From Hyalangium gracile (GTDB lineage Bacteria > Myxococcota > Myxococcia > Myxococcales > Myxococcaceae), in NCBI RefSeq assembly GCF_020103725.1, contig NZ_JAHXBG010000010.1, forward strand, positions 62,001 through 126,000: a DNA stretch of 64,000 nucleotides, in the 5' to 3' direction. Each line of letters starts with the position of its first letter. Within the stretch, counting starts at the first letter, position 1. Under the pieces are notes generated by a model, which was given only the letters and a program-made list of their open reading frames with translations, was not told the DNA's origin and searched no databases. A program made the position numbers and the translations under genes. Shown here one piece after another: positions 51,024 through 61,377 of the stretch.

Positions 51024-52763
51024 ATGATTGCCCTGCCCGCGCTGCGCGCCGCCCTGGAGTCCGCCCTCGCCGCCCTTCCCCCACCCGAGCGCTTTTCTCG
51101 GAGTGAGGACGCGGACACCGCGCGCCGCCTCGGCGAGCGCCTGCGGAGGGATCTGCTGCCCCGGCTGGGCGGAGACGCGCCGCTGCTGCTGGTGGCCATC
51201 GCGGGGCCCAACAACGTGGGCAAGTCCACGCTCTTCAACTCGCTGGTGGGCGCGGCGCTGTCCCCCGCCCGTCCCGAGGGAGGCCTCACCAAGCAGTGCC
51301 TCGCCGCCGCGCACCCGGAGACGTGGACGGGCGAGCTGAAGGACTTCCTCACGCGCCGCTATGACGTCGTCCCGGTGCCCTCGGGCACGGACGCGCCGGT
51401 GGACCAGCCGGGCCCCGCGGGGCGGCTCTACCTCGCGCTGGCGGAGGCGGTGCCTCGGGGCCTGCTGGTGATGGACACGCCGGACTTCGACAGCGTGTAC
51501 CGGGACAACCGCGAGCGCACGGAGGCCCTGCTCGTCACGGTGGACGTGCTCGTCTTCGTGGTGAGCCGGCAGACGTACCAGAACGCGGCGCTGGTGGACT
51601 TCCTGCGCGCGGCGGTGGGGCGCGGGCGGCCCTACCTGCTCGTCTACAACGAGGCCACGCGCGAGGAGGTGGCGCGCGGGCACCTGGACAAGCTGGCCGC
51701 GGACGTGGGGCACCCGCCCCTGGCGCGGTATCTCGCGCCGCACCAGCCGGAGGTGGAGGCCGGGGAGCGCCCGCTGTCCACGCAGCCGCTGGACCGGGGG
51801 CCCTCCCTGGGCGCGCTGCTGGGAGAGGCCGAGCACGCCCGGGAGCTGAAGACGAAGGCGCTGGCCGCCTCGCTGGCGGATGCGCGCGCGGAGCTGGAGG
51901 CGCTAGGTCGGGCGGCGCGAGCGTCCTCCCACGATCCGGAGCGGCTGCGCCAGCGGCTGCGGCACGAGCTGTTCGCGGTGGGCAAGAGCGCGGCGCTCAA
52001 GGGCGTGCCCGCGGATGTGCTGGTGGATGCCTTCCGGGACGAGCTGGACGCGCGCAGCGCCTTCCACCGCTACGTGCGGCTGCCCTTCCGGGCGCTCGCC
52101 ACGGCGCTGACGTTCGTCTCGAAGAAGGTGCGCCAGTCCTTCACCGGGCCAGAGCCCTCGGCGGCGCCGGTGATTCACGCCACGGACGAGACGCTGCGTG
52201 ACGGAGTGCGGAGGCTGGTGGACGTGCTCGCCCCGGAGGTCGCCGCGTGGAAGGGGGACGCGGCGACCCGGACCCGGCTGGCGGAGGCCTTCGGAGCGGG
52301 GACGCTGGCCCGGCTGGAGGAGCCCCTGGGTTTCGAGTCGCTGCACGCGCACGCCGCGGACCGGGACAGCCTCTACACCTTCTGCCGGAGCCTGGTCGGC
52401 GCCGAGATGCAGGGCGGCATGCGCGAGGAGCTGCTCCAGACCCTCACGACGCTGGTGTACTCGGTGCCCTCGGGCGCCGCGGCGGTGGTGACGGTGGCCA
52501 CGGGGGGCGTGGGGCATGACGCCGTCATCTGGGCGGGCACGCTGCTGTCCACGCCGCTGCTGGAGCGCTTCGTGGACCTCTTGGGAGCGGACGTGCGCGC
52601 CCGCGTGACGCAGAAGTGGGCGGAGGCCCACGGCGCCACCCTGGCCCGGGCGCTGGAGGAGCGCTTCTTCGCGGAGGTACTCCAGCACCTCGACGCCGAG
52701 GCCTCCGGCTGGGTCCGCACCGCGGAGACCCTGGAGGACAGCGCTCGAAGGCTCGCGGAGTGA
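51024..52763 (+). CDS. Dynamin-like GTPase
   Basis: A protein of 579 residues starting at the ATG at 51024. The G domain has the P-loop GPNNVGKST (61-69), a switch-II DTPDFDS (151-157) and a possible G4 as VYNEA instead of NKxD. A long helical part follows, with a hydrophobic stretch late (GAAAVVTVATGGVG, then WAGTLLSTPLLERF), typical of bacterial dynamin-like proteins that bind membranes. The atypical G4 means nucleotide specificity is uncertain. It is divergent from the thioredoxin-like gene, with 102 bases between. Confidence 0.85.
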   Translation: MIALPALRAALESALAALPPPERFSRSEDADTARRLGERLRRDLLPRLGGDAPLLLVAIAGPNNVGKSTLFNSLVGAALSPARPEGGLTKQCLAAAHPETWTGELKDFLTRRYDVVPVPSGTDAPVDQPGPAGRLYLALAEAVPRGLLVMDTPDFDSVYRDNRERTEALLVTVDVLVFVVSRQTYQNAALVDFLRAAVGRGRPYLLVYNEATREEVARGHLDKLAADVGHPPLARYLAPHQPEVEAGERPLSTQPLDRGPSLGALLGEAEHARELKTKALAASLADARAELEALGRAARASSHDPERLRQRLRHELFAVGKSAALKGVPADVLVDAFRDELDARSAFHRYVRLPFRALATALTFVSKKVRQSFTGPEPSAAPVIHATDETLRDGVRRLVDVLAPEVAAWKGDAATRTRLAEAFGAGTLARLEEPLGFESLHAHAADRDSLYTFCRSLVGAEMQGGMREELLQTLTTLVYSVPSGAAAVVTVATGGVGHDAVIWAGTLLSTPLLERFVDLLGADVRARVTQKWAEAHGATLARALEERFFAEVLQHLDAEASGWVRTAETLEDSARRLAE

Positions 52764-52841
52764 GCAGGCGGCCAGCCTCCTGCCAGCGGGGGTAAACCCC
52801 GATATGCTGGGCAGCGAATGCCCCTGCGTTGGAGCTGAGCC

Positions 52842-54628
52842 GTGCAGACCTTGCCGCCTGGACCGGCCCAGCCTGCCTCATCCACCTCGTCCCGTCTTCC
52901 CCTGGCAGCGCGCCTGCTGTTGCTGATGCTCGCCGTGTCGCTGCCGCTGCTCGTGGGGCTGGGGCTGGTGATGATGGACGTCAACGCGGACGCGCTCCGG
53001 CTGGCCTCCCGAGAGCTGCACCTGGCCATCGCGGGAGATGTGCGCCGCGCCATCCGGGCCGAGCTGGCGAGAGACCAGCAGGAGCTGGCGAGCGTGAGCC
53101 ACCTGCTCCTCGCGCCGGGCCTGGGCTCGGATGAGCAGCGGTTCGCGCTCGTGGGCTCGATGCTCTCGACCTCCACGGTGCTCGACTTCGTGACGGTCTA
53201 CACCCCGGACGGCAAGCGGCTGGGGACCCTCAAGGCGAAGGAGATTCCCCTCCCGGAGGTACCAGAGCAGCTCCCTGCCTCGGTGCTGAAGACGGCCCCT
53301 GCCCGCGCGCTGCTGCCGCTGGAAGTCCAGCGAGGCACCGAGGAGCCATGGCTGAGCGTGATGCACCGGGCGGAGGTGGACGGAGAGACGCGAGCCTTCC
53401 TCCTGACGCATCTGCGACTCGAGCCCCTGCTGGAGCAGCTGACGAAGCTGGGAGAGGATCGACTCGGCTCGCACACGGGGCTCTACGTGGTGGATGAGTC
53501 CCGACGGGTGGTGCTCCACGCGGACCCTGCGCGCATCGGCACCTCGCGGGAAGGACTTGGCATCTTCACCGCGCTGGCGGGAGATGCCTCCTTCCGCTCC
53601 GACTTCGGGGCCTCGCCCGAGTTCGAGGAAGACGGCGCGCCCATGGTCGGCGCGCTGGAGACGGTGCCCGAGCTGGGCTGGGCGGTGGTGGTGCAGCGGC
53701 CGCGAGCGCTGGCCTACGCCTCGCTCGGGTGGATGCGGCTGTGGGTGGGCGTCGCGCTGGGGGTCTGCGCGCTGGTGGCGCTCGGAGGCGCCCTGCTGGG
53801 AGCCAGGCAGCTCTCGCGTCCCATCCGAGCCCTGGTGCGGGCCACTCGCGACATCGCCGCCCGAAGCTTCACCCAGGTCGAGGGAGGCGTGGAGGCACGC
53901 GGGGACGAGCTGGGACACCTGGGACGCTCCCTGGGAGAGATGGCCCGTTCCCTCACGGCCTCCGAGAAGGAACTGGTGGAGCAGACGCGCGTGCGCACCG
54001 CGCTCAGCCGCTACCTGTCGGCGGACGTGGTGGAGCTCATCGCCCGGGAGCCGGACCGGCTGCGCCTGGGAGGCGAGCGACGCGAGGTGACGGTGCTCTT
54101 CTCGGACGTGTGCGGCTTCACCCGCCTGTCGGAGTCGCTCCCGCCCGAGACGGTGGTGGCGCTGCTCAACGAGCTGTTCACCTTCGCCACGGAGATCATC
54201 CACCGGCGCGGGGGCATCATCGACAAGTTCATCGGCGACAGCGTGATGGCGGTGTGGGGCACGCCCGAGAGCCACCCGGACGATGCGCGGCAGGCGGTGG
54301 AGGCCGCCATGGAGCTGAGGCGCTGGGTGGAGACGGGCAACCGGCGCTGGCGGCAGAAGTGGGGCGTGGAGATCCAGCTCGCCATGGGCCTGCACACCGG
54401 CACGGTGGTGGCGGGCAACCTCGGCAGCGAGAAGCGCATGGAGTACACGGTCATCGGCGACACGGTGAACGTGGCGGCGCGGCTGGAGTCGATGGCGCAG
54501 CCCGGGCAGATCCTGGTGAGCGCGGCCACCCGAGAGAAGCTGGGCCCGGATGCCGAGGTGCTCCGGCACCTGGGCGAGCGCGCGCTCCACGGCCGCAACG
54601 CCACGACGTCGGTGTTCGAGGTGGCGGC

Positions 54629-54632
<4 letters not shown>
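52842..54632 (+). CDS. Membrane-bound class III adenylate cyclase
   Basis: A protein of 596 residues. An N-terminal helix (about 22-45) and a second helix (about 293-316) enclose a periplasmic Cache-like sensor. A HAMP domain follows (SRPIRALVRATRDIA). The cyclase domain (about 400-590) has the metal Asp in LFSDVCGFTRLSE, the IDKFIGDSVMAVWG segment with Lys and Asp, and YTVIGDTVNVAARLES. Lys and Asp at these sites mark ATP, not GTP, as the substrate. It should make cAMP in response to an external signal. The GTG at 52842 has GGAG ahead. It overlaps the kinase gene by four bases. Confidence 0.92.
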
Positions 54633-55927
<1,295 letters not shown>

Positions 55928-57547
55928 GCGGCTGCTGACGCTGGGGGTGTTGCTGGCCGCGACGCTCGTGGGAGCCGCCGAGCCAGCCCCCTCGAGCGAG
56001 GAGTTCACCGCCGTGCAGCCGGGGGAGTCCTGTCAGGCCATCGCCAGACGGGTGTGGGGCCCGACGGGGAGCTATCGACGGCTCCATGAGCTGAACAACC
56101 TGGCGAACAACCACCCGCCTCTGGCTGCGGGGACTCGCCTGCGCATCCAGCCCGAACCGGAGGCGCACCTGACCTACGTGAAGCCGGACGTGAACACGCG
56201 TCCCCCGCGGGAGCCGACGTGGAAGCCCGGGCGGCAGGGCGAGGCGCTGTACCGGTTCTATCAGGTGAACACCCTGCGCGGCGCGGGAGCGGAGGTGACG
56301 CTGAAGGACACGTCCAAGCTGCAGCTGCGTGAGAACGCGCTCGTCGTCATCTACGGCGCGTCCCAAGGCAGCGCCAGGGAGCAGCCCCGCAAGTCCGGCG
56401 GTGTGGAGCTGGTGCAGGGAGACCTCCACATGCGGCTGGCGTCCTTGCGAGGCGAGCCCCTCCCACTGGAGACCCCCGCGGCGAAGGTGACGGCAAGCGG
56501 GCAGGACCTGTTCGTGGGCGTGGACGACCAGCGCATGAGCCGGGTGGCGGTGTTCAACGGCCGGGCCCAGGTCGCCGCGAGCGGCGCGCAGGTGGAGGTG
56601 CCAGGCGGAAAGGGCACGCGCGTGGAGCAGGGAAAGGCGCCGGAGCCACCTCGACCGCTGCTCCCGGCTCCGGCGTGGAACGTCTCGGGGCCTCGGGAGG
56701 TACTGCTGGCCCTGGGCGGTGGGCCCCAGCCCCACGTCATGAGGTGGAAGCCCGTTCCGGGCGCGGTGAGCTACCGCGCGGTGCTGGCGAGAGACGAGAG
56801 CCTCAACGACGTCGTGGCCGAGGCGACCTCCTCGGGGGACCCGACGACCACGCTCGGCACGGGCGCGCTGGCCCCGGGCAGGTACTACGCACGAGTGCAG
56901 GCAGTGGACTCCCTGGGACTGCCGGGCATGCCCTCCGCGCCGCGACAGGTGTACGTCGTGGCGGTGAAGGTGGAGCGTGGCGAGGTGCAGCCTCCCGGCC
57001 GCGTCACGGGCAAGGGGCAGGTGAAGCTCTCCGTGGATCCCTCCCTGGGGATGGCCCTGCGGGTGAAGGGAAAGGCCGTGGGCCCCGAAGCGGTGCTGCT
57101 GTCCCCGGGGCTGCAGACGGTGGACATGGAGGGCGCGGTGGGCTCCGTGAGCGCGGAGGTCCTCCCCTCCGTGAGCACGGAGCTGGCGCTGAAGGCAGAG
57201 GCGGGGCGCTTCAAGCTCGAAGTCACCGCACGGCCGGCGGAGGCCGGCGCTCCCCCCATCGCCGATGGGGCGCTGCAGGTGCGGGGGCTGGAGGGCTCCT
57301 CGGTGTCGAACCTGGTCCGTCAGGGAGAGACCCGCTGGACGGCGGACGTGACGCCTGCGCGCTCGGGCGGACGGCTCCGGGCGACGGTGGAGATCTGGAC
57401 CTACGGAGAGCCCGCCGGACGCGCGAGCGCCGAGGCCCAGGCGCCTTGAGCCAGAGGACGGATCATTCGTATTGGGTAGGAAGTGCCAGCAAGACCAGAA
57501 GGGTTATGACCTGACCGGTCACTTCAAAATCACTACCCCGGGTGTCC

Positions 57548-57600
57548 TTGGAGCCCAACGTTCCAAGTCCTATGAATCGCACCGACTTTTAGCGGTGGGC
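57548..57600 (+). promoter_or_regulatory. Promoter and operator candidate of the first XRE gene
   Basis: TTGGAG (57548-57553), 17 bases, TATGAA (57571-57576) form a sigma-70-like promoter with an expected start near 57583. A segment CGACTTTT...GGTGGGC (57583-57600) begins at that start point. Both the TACCCCGxGTGTCCTTG stretch around the -35 and this downstream segment recur before the second XRE gene. Confidence 0.6.
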
Positions 57601-57611
57601 ATGGGACGATC

Positions 57612-58070
57612 ATGGACAAGGAGCTGACCGAGACCCTGAAGAAGGTCATCGGGCCGAACATCCGCAAGGCACGCGTGCGCCTGGGGCTCTCGCAGGCACG
57701 GCTCGCCGAGATGGTCGAGATGTCGACCGAGGTGCTGGGGCGGATGGAGCGCAAGAAGGTGCTCCCCCGGCTGGAGCGGCTCGTCCTGCTGCGCAAGATC
57801 CTCGGCGTGCCGCCCGACCAGATGCTCGGCTTCTCGTCCGGCCCGAGCACGCCCGTCGCCCCGCGCATGTCACCGGCCTATGACGAGATGATGACGGTGA
57901 TGCGCCACTTCTTCATGCAGATGGAGTCCCGCCTGACGGAGGAGGAGCGCAAGGAGCTGATGCAGACCTTCTCGCACCTCCAGCGCTTCATCGCCCTCAT
58001 CAAGAAGAAGGGTCCGTCCAAGGCCCAGTCGCGTCGCGCGCCCAAGGCGCGTGGCCGGACCCGAGAGTAG
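57612..58070 (+). CDS. XRE-family HTH regulator 1
   Basis: A protein of 152 residues. An XRE HTH occupies about 12-70 (IGPNIRKARVRLGLSQARLAEM, split across helices; then EVLGRMERKKVLPRLERLVLL). It is one of four paralogs in this block. The C-terminal half is a helical region (SRLTEEERKELMQTFSHLQRF) ending in a Lys/Arg-rich tail that could add DNA contacts. The ATG at 57612 is well placed after the conserved upstream elements. It is the only copy with ML/VLGRMERKK instead of VYGRMERG. Target unknown; self-regulation is likely. Confidence 0.85.
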   Translation: MDKELTETLKKVIGPNIRKARVRLGLSQARLAEMVEMSTEVLGRMERKKVLPRLERLVLLRKILGVPPDQMLGFSSGPSTPVAPRMSPAYDEMMTVMRHFFMQMESRLTEEERKELMQTFSHLQRFIALIKKKGPSKAQSRRAPKARGRTRE

Positions 58071-58161
58071 CCCAGATCACCCCTATCAGGTAGGCAACCC
58101 TCGGGGAACCGGGAGAGTTCTAACCTGGGTGGTCTTTTATCCATACCTACCCCGCGTGTCC

Positions 58162-58215
58162 TTGAAAATCCGACTCATTACGTCTTACGTATGCCCCCAA
58201 CTTTTCAAGGTGGGC
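58162..58215 (+). promoter_or_regulatory. Promoter and operator candidate of the second XRE gene
   Basis: TTGAAA (58162-58167), 18 bases, TACGTA (58186-58191), with the segment CAACTTTTCAAGGTGGGC (58198-58215) at the expected start, repeat the layout before the first XRE gene. The upstream block TACCCCGCGTGTCCTTG starts at 58148. Confidence 0.55.
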
Positions 58216-58222
58216 GAAGGTC

Positions 58223-58636
58223 ATGGACAGCGAACGCGTGAAGGTTCTCAAGAAGACCCTGGGCGCGAACATCCGGAAGGCGCGTGAGCGGCTGGGCATC
58301 ACCCAGGAGCAGATGGCCGAGATGCTCGATATGTCACCCGAGGTCTACGGGCGCATGGAGCGAGGGCTCATCTTCCCGCGAGTGGAGCGGTTGGTGGACA
58401 TCTGCGCCAAGCTGGGCGAGTCCGCGGACCAGCTACTCGGGCTCCCTCTGTCCGAAGCCTCGGCCGAGAACCTGGTGCGTCAGGACGAGTGGTTCACGGT
58501 GATGCACCGCTTCACCCCCGTGCTGCCCCGGCTGACGCAGATCCAGCGTCAGGCGGTGCGGCGGCACATGGCGGACTTCCAGCGGCTGCTGGTGTCGTTC
58601 CTGGAGCCCCAGCAGGACCCGGAGGCGAAGCGGTAG
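58223..58636 (+). CDS. XRE-family HTH regulator 2
   Basis: A protein of 137 residues, close relative of the first XRE gene. The HTH is at about 13-70 (GANIRKARERLGITQEQMAE, then EVYGRMERGLIFPRVERLVDI). The C-terminal helical part (VMHRFTPVLPRLTQIQRQAVRRH) aligns in kind with that of XRE 1 but not in sequence. The ATG at 58223 is 7 bases after the GGTGGGC element. The pair share upstream DNA, suggesting a duplication including the control region. Confidence 0.85.
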   Translation: MDSERVKVLKKTLGANIRKARERLGITQEQMAEMLDMSPEVYGRMERGLIFPRVERLVDICAKLGESADQLLGLPLSEASAENLVRQDEWFTVMHRFTPVLPRLTQIQRQAVRRHMADFQRLLVSFLEPQQDPEAKR

Positions 58637-58702
58637 CGGCGTGGCAGGCTTCCAACCTGATGAGTCACCTGCCATCTTGCCTACCTGCGGTATTCTGTGC
58701 CT

Positions 58703-58751
58703 CCAACCCATGACGTTGTATTCCATCCATCCAACCCATGATGTTGGGTTG
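58703..58751 (+). promoter_or_regulatory. Repeated CCAACCCATGA-GTTG elements before the third XRE gene
   Basis: CCAACCCATGAYGTTG occurs at 58703-58718 and 58731-58746, 28 bases apart. The second copy extends to an inverted repeat, CAACCCA (58732-58738) against TGGGTTG (58745-58751), ending 19 bases before the ATG. The same spacing and palindrome core are found before the fourth XRE gene. Confidence 0.6.
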
Positions 58752-58770
58752 CTCCCGGAGGAGAGGACGC

Positions 58771-59274
58771 ATGGATGGCCTCGACAAGAGGACGCTGGGC
58801 AGGAACATCCGTCAGGCCCGTTGCCGGTTGGGGCTCACGCAGGAGCAGATGGCCGAACGCATCGACATGGCGCCGGAGGTGTACGGACGCCTGGAGCGCG
58901 GGCTCATCGCGCCCAGGCTGGAGCGCTTCGTCGCCATCTGCCGGGTCCTGGGTGAGTCGCCGGACCGGCTGATTTCCCAACCAGAGGCAGCGGAAGAGGA
59001 CACGATTCCGGCGGCGCGGGCCGGGACGCAGGCCTCGATCAGCGCCTTCAAGAAGGCGCTGGCCTCCAATGTCCGCGATTCCCGCAGGCGGATGGGCTGG
59101 ACGCAGGCGGAGATGGCCCGGCGCATCGACATGCCCGTGGAGACGTACGGGCGCATGGAGCGGGGCACGATGCTCCCGAGCCTGGACTGCTTCGTGGCCA
59201 TCTGCTGCGTGCTCGGCGAGATGTCGGACACGCTGCTCGGACTGAAGCCTCCCAAGCGCCCGAAGCGGCGCTGA
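58771..59274 (+). CDS. XRE-family HTH regulator 3 with two HTH domains
   Basis: A protein of 167 residues. Two XRE domains are seen: about 9-65 (GRNIRQARCRLGLTQEQMAE, then EVYGRLERGLIAPRLERF) and about 98-160 (ALASNVRDSRRRMGWTQAEMARRI, split in two, then ETYGRMERGTMLPSLDCF). Two linked HTH units in one chain could bind a direct or inverted repeat as a monomer. The ATG at 58771 follows CGGAGGAGAGGACGC, a strong ribosome-binding site. It looks like a fused duplicate of the single-domain paralogs. Confidence 0.88.
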   Translation: MDGLDKRTLGRNIRQARCRLGLTQEQMAERIDMAPEVYGRLERGLIAPRLERFVAICRVLGESPDRLISQPEAAEEDTIPAARAGTQASISAFKKALASNVRDSRRRMGWTQAEMARRIDMPVETYGRMERGTMLPSLDCFVAICCVLGEMSDTLLGLKPPKRPKRR

Positions 59275-59363
59275 AGAGGCCAGACGACCTGCCAGGTCAC
59301 CCCGAGGTCGGGCGCGAGGGGCGCCCGGCTCGGTTCCCTTGCGCCCTTGGAGCTCGGCTCCCG

Positions 59364-60479
59364 CTACCGCGAGGAGGCGGGGCTGCAACCCCACTGCGTC
59401 ATGTCCTCGGTGACGGTGGTGCACACCCACCCGGCGCCACAGGAGTCCAGCACCGTCGGATCGCACCGGCGGTAGCAGGTGCTGGTGGTGGAGCTGCCGA
59501 CGCCACAGACCTGGCCGGACGGGCAGCTCTCCGCGCGGAGCGGGTCACAGAGCCGAGCGCACCAGAAGACGCCGTGGCCCTGGGACAGGCGCAGGTTGCA
59601 GCGCTCGCCCGCGGCGCAGGGCTTTTCGGGACACTCGCCCCTCACTTCAGAGAGGCACTGGTGGTCCGTGTCCCCGAGGCGCTTGCACCGCTGGCCCTGC
59701 GCGCAGCCCCGGGTGCGACAGTCCGGGAAGCAGGCGGGGCCGTTGAGCCCCTCCTCACAGGTAGAGCCGTCGGGGCAGCTCGCGGCATCCCCGAGCCGAC
59801 ACGGCGCGCTGCAGATGCCCCGGTGGCAGACGAGCCCTTCCTGGCAGGCCCCTGCCTGCGAGATGAACAGCCCGTCACAGGCCTCGCCCTCGCGGCGCGA
59901 GCCCGAGAGGACGCACCGGCGGATGACGGGGCCGGTGGCTCCCGTGGTGGCGGGGCGGCAGACGAGGCCAGGAAAGCAGTGCGCGTCCTCCTCGCACTCG
60001 GACGTCTGGCACTCGAAGCGCCGCGTCTCCCGGTTGGCGACACAGCCACTGCCCGCGGGGCAGTCACTGTCGGTCCGGCACTCGCCACAGCGAAAGGCTC
60101 CGCCCTCGACGGAGCACCGCATTCCGTCCGCGGGGAGCCCGTCCGAGGTGGAGCTCTCCGCCTCCCTGGCAGGCGGGTTCGAGCCAGGAGCGCCGGCATG
60201 GGAGGCGACAGCGGAAGCGGCTGGGATGACGGCAGCGGCTTCGTGGCCACCAGCGGGTGTGGTCGTCACGGCGGCCGGAGCCGAGCCCTGCTCGGGATCA
60301 GCGAGGGTGCTTTCGCCACCGAGCCACGAGGGGCATTCCGGCTCTGCCAGGTCCAGCACCCGCGAGACGACAACAAATGCGTCCTGCTCTCGAGGAGACA
60401 GTGGGAGCTCGGACGTCATCGGGGCTGACGAGATTGCCACGAACAGCACGGCCGCCAGCAGGAGGAACCTGAGTCGCAC
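59364..60479 (-). CDS. Secreted Cys-rich protein
   Basis: A protein of 371 residues. The GTG at 60477-60479 gives a signal sequence (MRLRFLLLAAVLFVAISSA). An Ala/Ser/Pro linker follows to about residue 120. The rest has over 35 cysteines in repeats such as CRTDSDCPAGSGC, CEEDAHCFPGLVC and CPDGSTCEEG, the same knot type as the TraA stalk. It may be a cell-surface rod. It is on the minus strand between XRE 3 and the divergent region, 27 bases after the small Cys-rich peptide gene, so the two form an operon. Confidence 0.8.
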   Translation of the reverse strand: MRLRFLLLAAVLFVAISSAPMTSELPLSPREQDAFVVVSRVLDLAEPECPSWLGGESTLADPEQGSAPAAVTTTPAGGHEAAAVIPAASAVASHAGAPGSNPPAREAESSTSDGLPADGMRCSVEGGAFRCGECRTDSDCPAGSGCVANRETRRFECQTSECEEDAHCFPGLVCRPATTGATGPVIRRCVLSGSRREGEACDGLFISQAGACQEGLVCHRGICSAPCRLGDAASCPDGSTCEEGLNGPACFPDCRTRGCAQGQRCKRLGDTDHQCLSEVRGECPEKPCAAGERCNLRLSQGHGVFWCARLCDPLRAESCPSGQVCGVGSSTTSTCYRRCDPTVLDSCGAGWVCTTVTEDMTQWGCSPASSR

Positions 60480-60506
60480 ATGGGCCTCGAGGTTGCTGCG
60501 AGGTGG

Positions 60507-60680
60507 CTAGCAGCCGCGGGAACTGCAGCACAGGAGGGCTCCGCCATCGGGGGAACAACCGCAGGGGTAGCACTCCCAGCACTCGCGCATCGCCGCGGAC
60601 GCCATCGTCCCGCCCAGGACGGCCCCCCCCAGGCTGATTGCCAGCAACCAATGCCACATGGTCTGTTTCGCGCTCTTCAT
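60507..60680 (-). CDS. 57-residue secreted Cys-rich peptide
   Basis: The ATG at 60678-60680 has GGGGGA ahead. The signal is about 33 residues (WHWLLAISLGGAVLGGTMASAA). The mature 24 residues carry eight cysteines in CWECYPCGC and CCSSRGC, more than half-disulfide density. It is too short and Cys-rich to be a usual structural protein. A peptide toxin, signal, metal-binding peptide or bacteriocin-like product are possible; no processing protease or immunity gene is adjacent. It leads the operon with the 371-residue protein. Confidence 0.7.
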   Translation of the reverse strand: MKSAKQTMWHWLLAISLGGAVLGGTMASAAMRECWECYPCGCSPDGGALLCCSSRGC

Positions 60681-61109
60681 GTGTTCCCCCGTGCCGCGGC
60701 CATGCCTGCGGCTGGAGCCGGTCGCGTGCGCCACCGGCTCTGCACTCGTGGTTTGACGAAGGGACACCAGGTTGGGCGGTCAGCCGCGAGGTGCGCGGTG
60801 TGACTCGCTACGTCATGTCGAGATGTGACCTGGCGGATCCTCGATGCAGGGCTGCTCCATCAGCAGCCGAGCCGGGCGGACTATCGGGCCGACGAGGCGT
60901 CGCTGGCTACTGCCCCGACGTCCTGGGTTGAGTCACCTGCCAAACCCTCGAGGTTGCGTTCCGCACGCCTCGAACGGCCCATGGGGTGCGGCAACCCATC
61001 GGGTCACCTTCCGAGGCCCCTACCTGGGGCATCCTGTCCACCCAATGCACGAGGTTGTATCCGTTCTCACAACCCACCACGGTGGGTTGTCTCCGAGGAG
61101 GAGGACCAC
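60681..61109. other. Intergenic region of 429 bases, divergent promoters
   Basis: No gene found. It lies between the small Cys-rich peptide gene (left) and the fourth XRE gene (right). A hairpin GGCTGCT-CCATC-AGCAGCC (60850-60868) and the sequence GAGTCACCTGCCA (60930-60942) are seen; the latter 13-mer also lies upstream of the third XRE gene (58662-58674). The right end holds the palindrome at 61069-61090. Confidence 0.5.
61069..61090 (+). promoter_or_regulatory. Perfect palindrome before the fourth XRE gene
   Basis: ACAACCCACC, two bases, GGTGGGTTGT: 10-base arms. It ends 19 bases before the ATG at 61110, the same gap as before the third XRE gene, and shares its CAACCCA/TGGGTTG core. A conserved GTTGTAT (61054-61060, also 58715-58721) precedes it. 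It could be an operator or an mRNA hairpin just before the ribosome-binding site. Confidence 0.7.
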
Positions 61110-61346
61110 ATGAGGGAGTTCTCGAAGGTGCTGGGATCGAACATGCGGCAGGCGCGCCAGCGCATCAACCTCACGCAGGAGCAGGTGGCCGAGAGTCTCG
61201 ACATGCCCGTGGAGGTGTACGGGCGGATGGAGCGAGGGTCGATGCTTCCACGGATGGAGATGTTCGTCGCCATCTGTCGCACACTGGGGGCGACACCCGA
61301 CCAGCTGCTCGGCTACTCCCAGACCCGGCCGGACCCGATCTTCTGA
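61110..61346 (+). CDS. XRE-family HTH regulator 4, upstream of traA
   Basis: A protein of 78 residues, only the HTH unit (GSNMRQARQRINLTQEQVAE, then EVYGRMERGSMLPRMEMFVAI and DQLLGYS). The ATG at 61110 follows CGAGGAGGAGGACCAC. It closely matches both halves of XRE 3. It ends 84 bases before traA, and the traA promoter and its inverted repeat lie in that gap. By position it is the prime candidate for a traAB regulator. A longer frame reaching 60825 is not real, as it crosses the operator. Confidence 0.88.
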   Translation: MREFSKVLGSNMRQARQRINLTQEQVAESLDMPVEVYGRMERGSMLPRMEMFVAICRTLGATPDQLLGYSQTRPDPIF

Positions 61347-61377
61347 GGGGCTTCCGGGCCGGCAGCTCCAGGCCTTC

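Noticed and set aside
60825..61109. The upstream extension of the fourth XRE gene
   Set aside because: It runs through the palindrome and ribosome-binding site and has no similarity to the XRE paralogs; the ATG at 61110 aligns with them.
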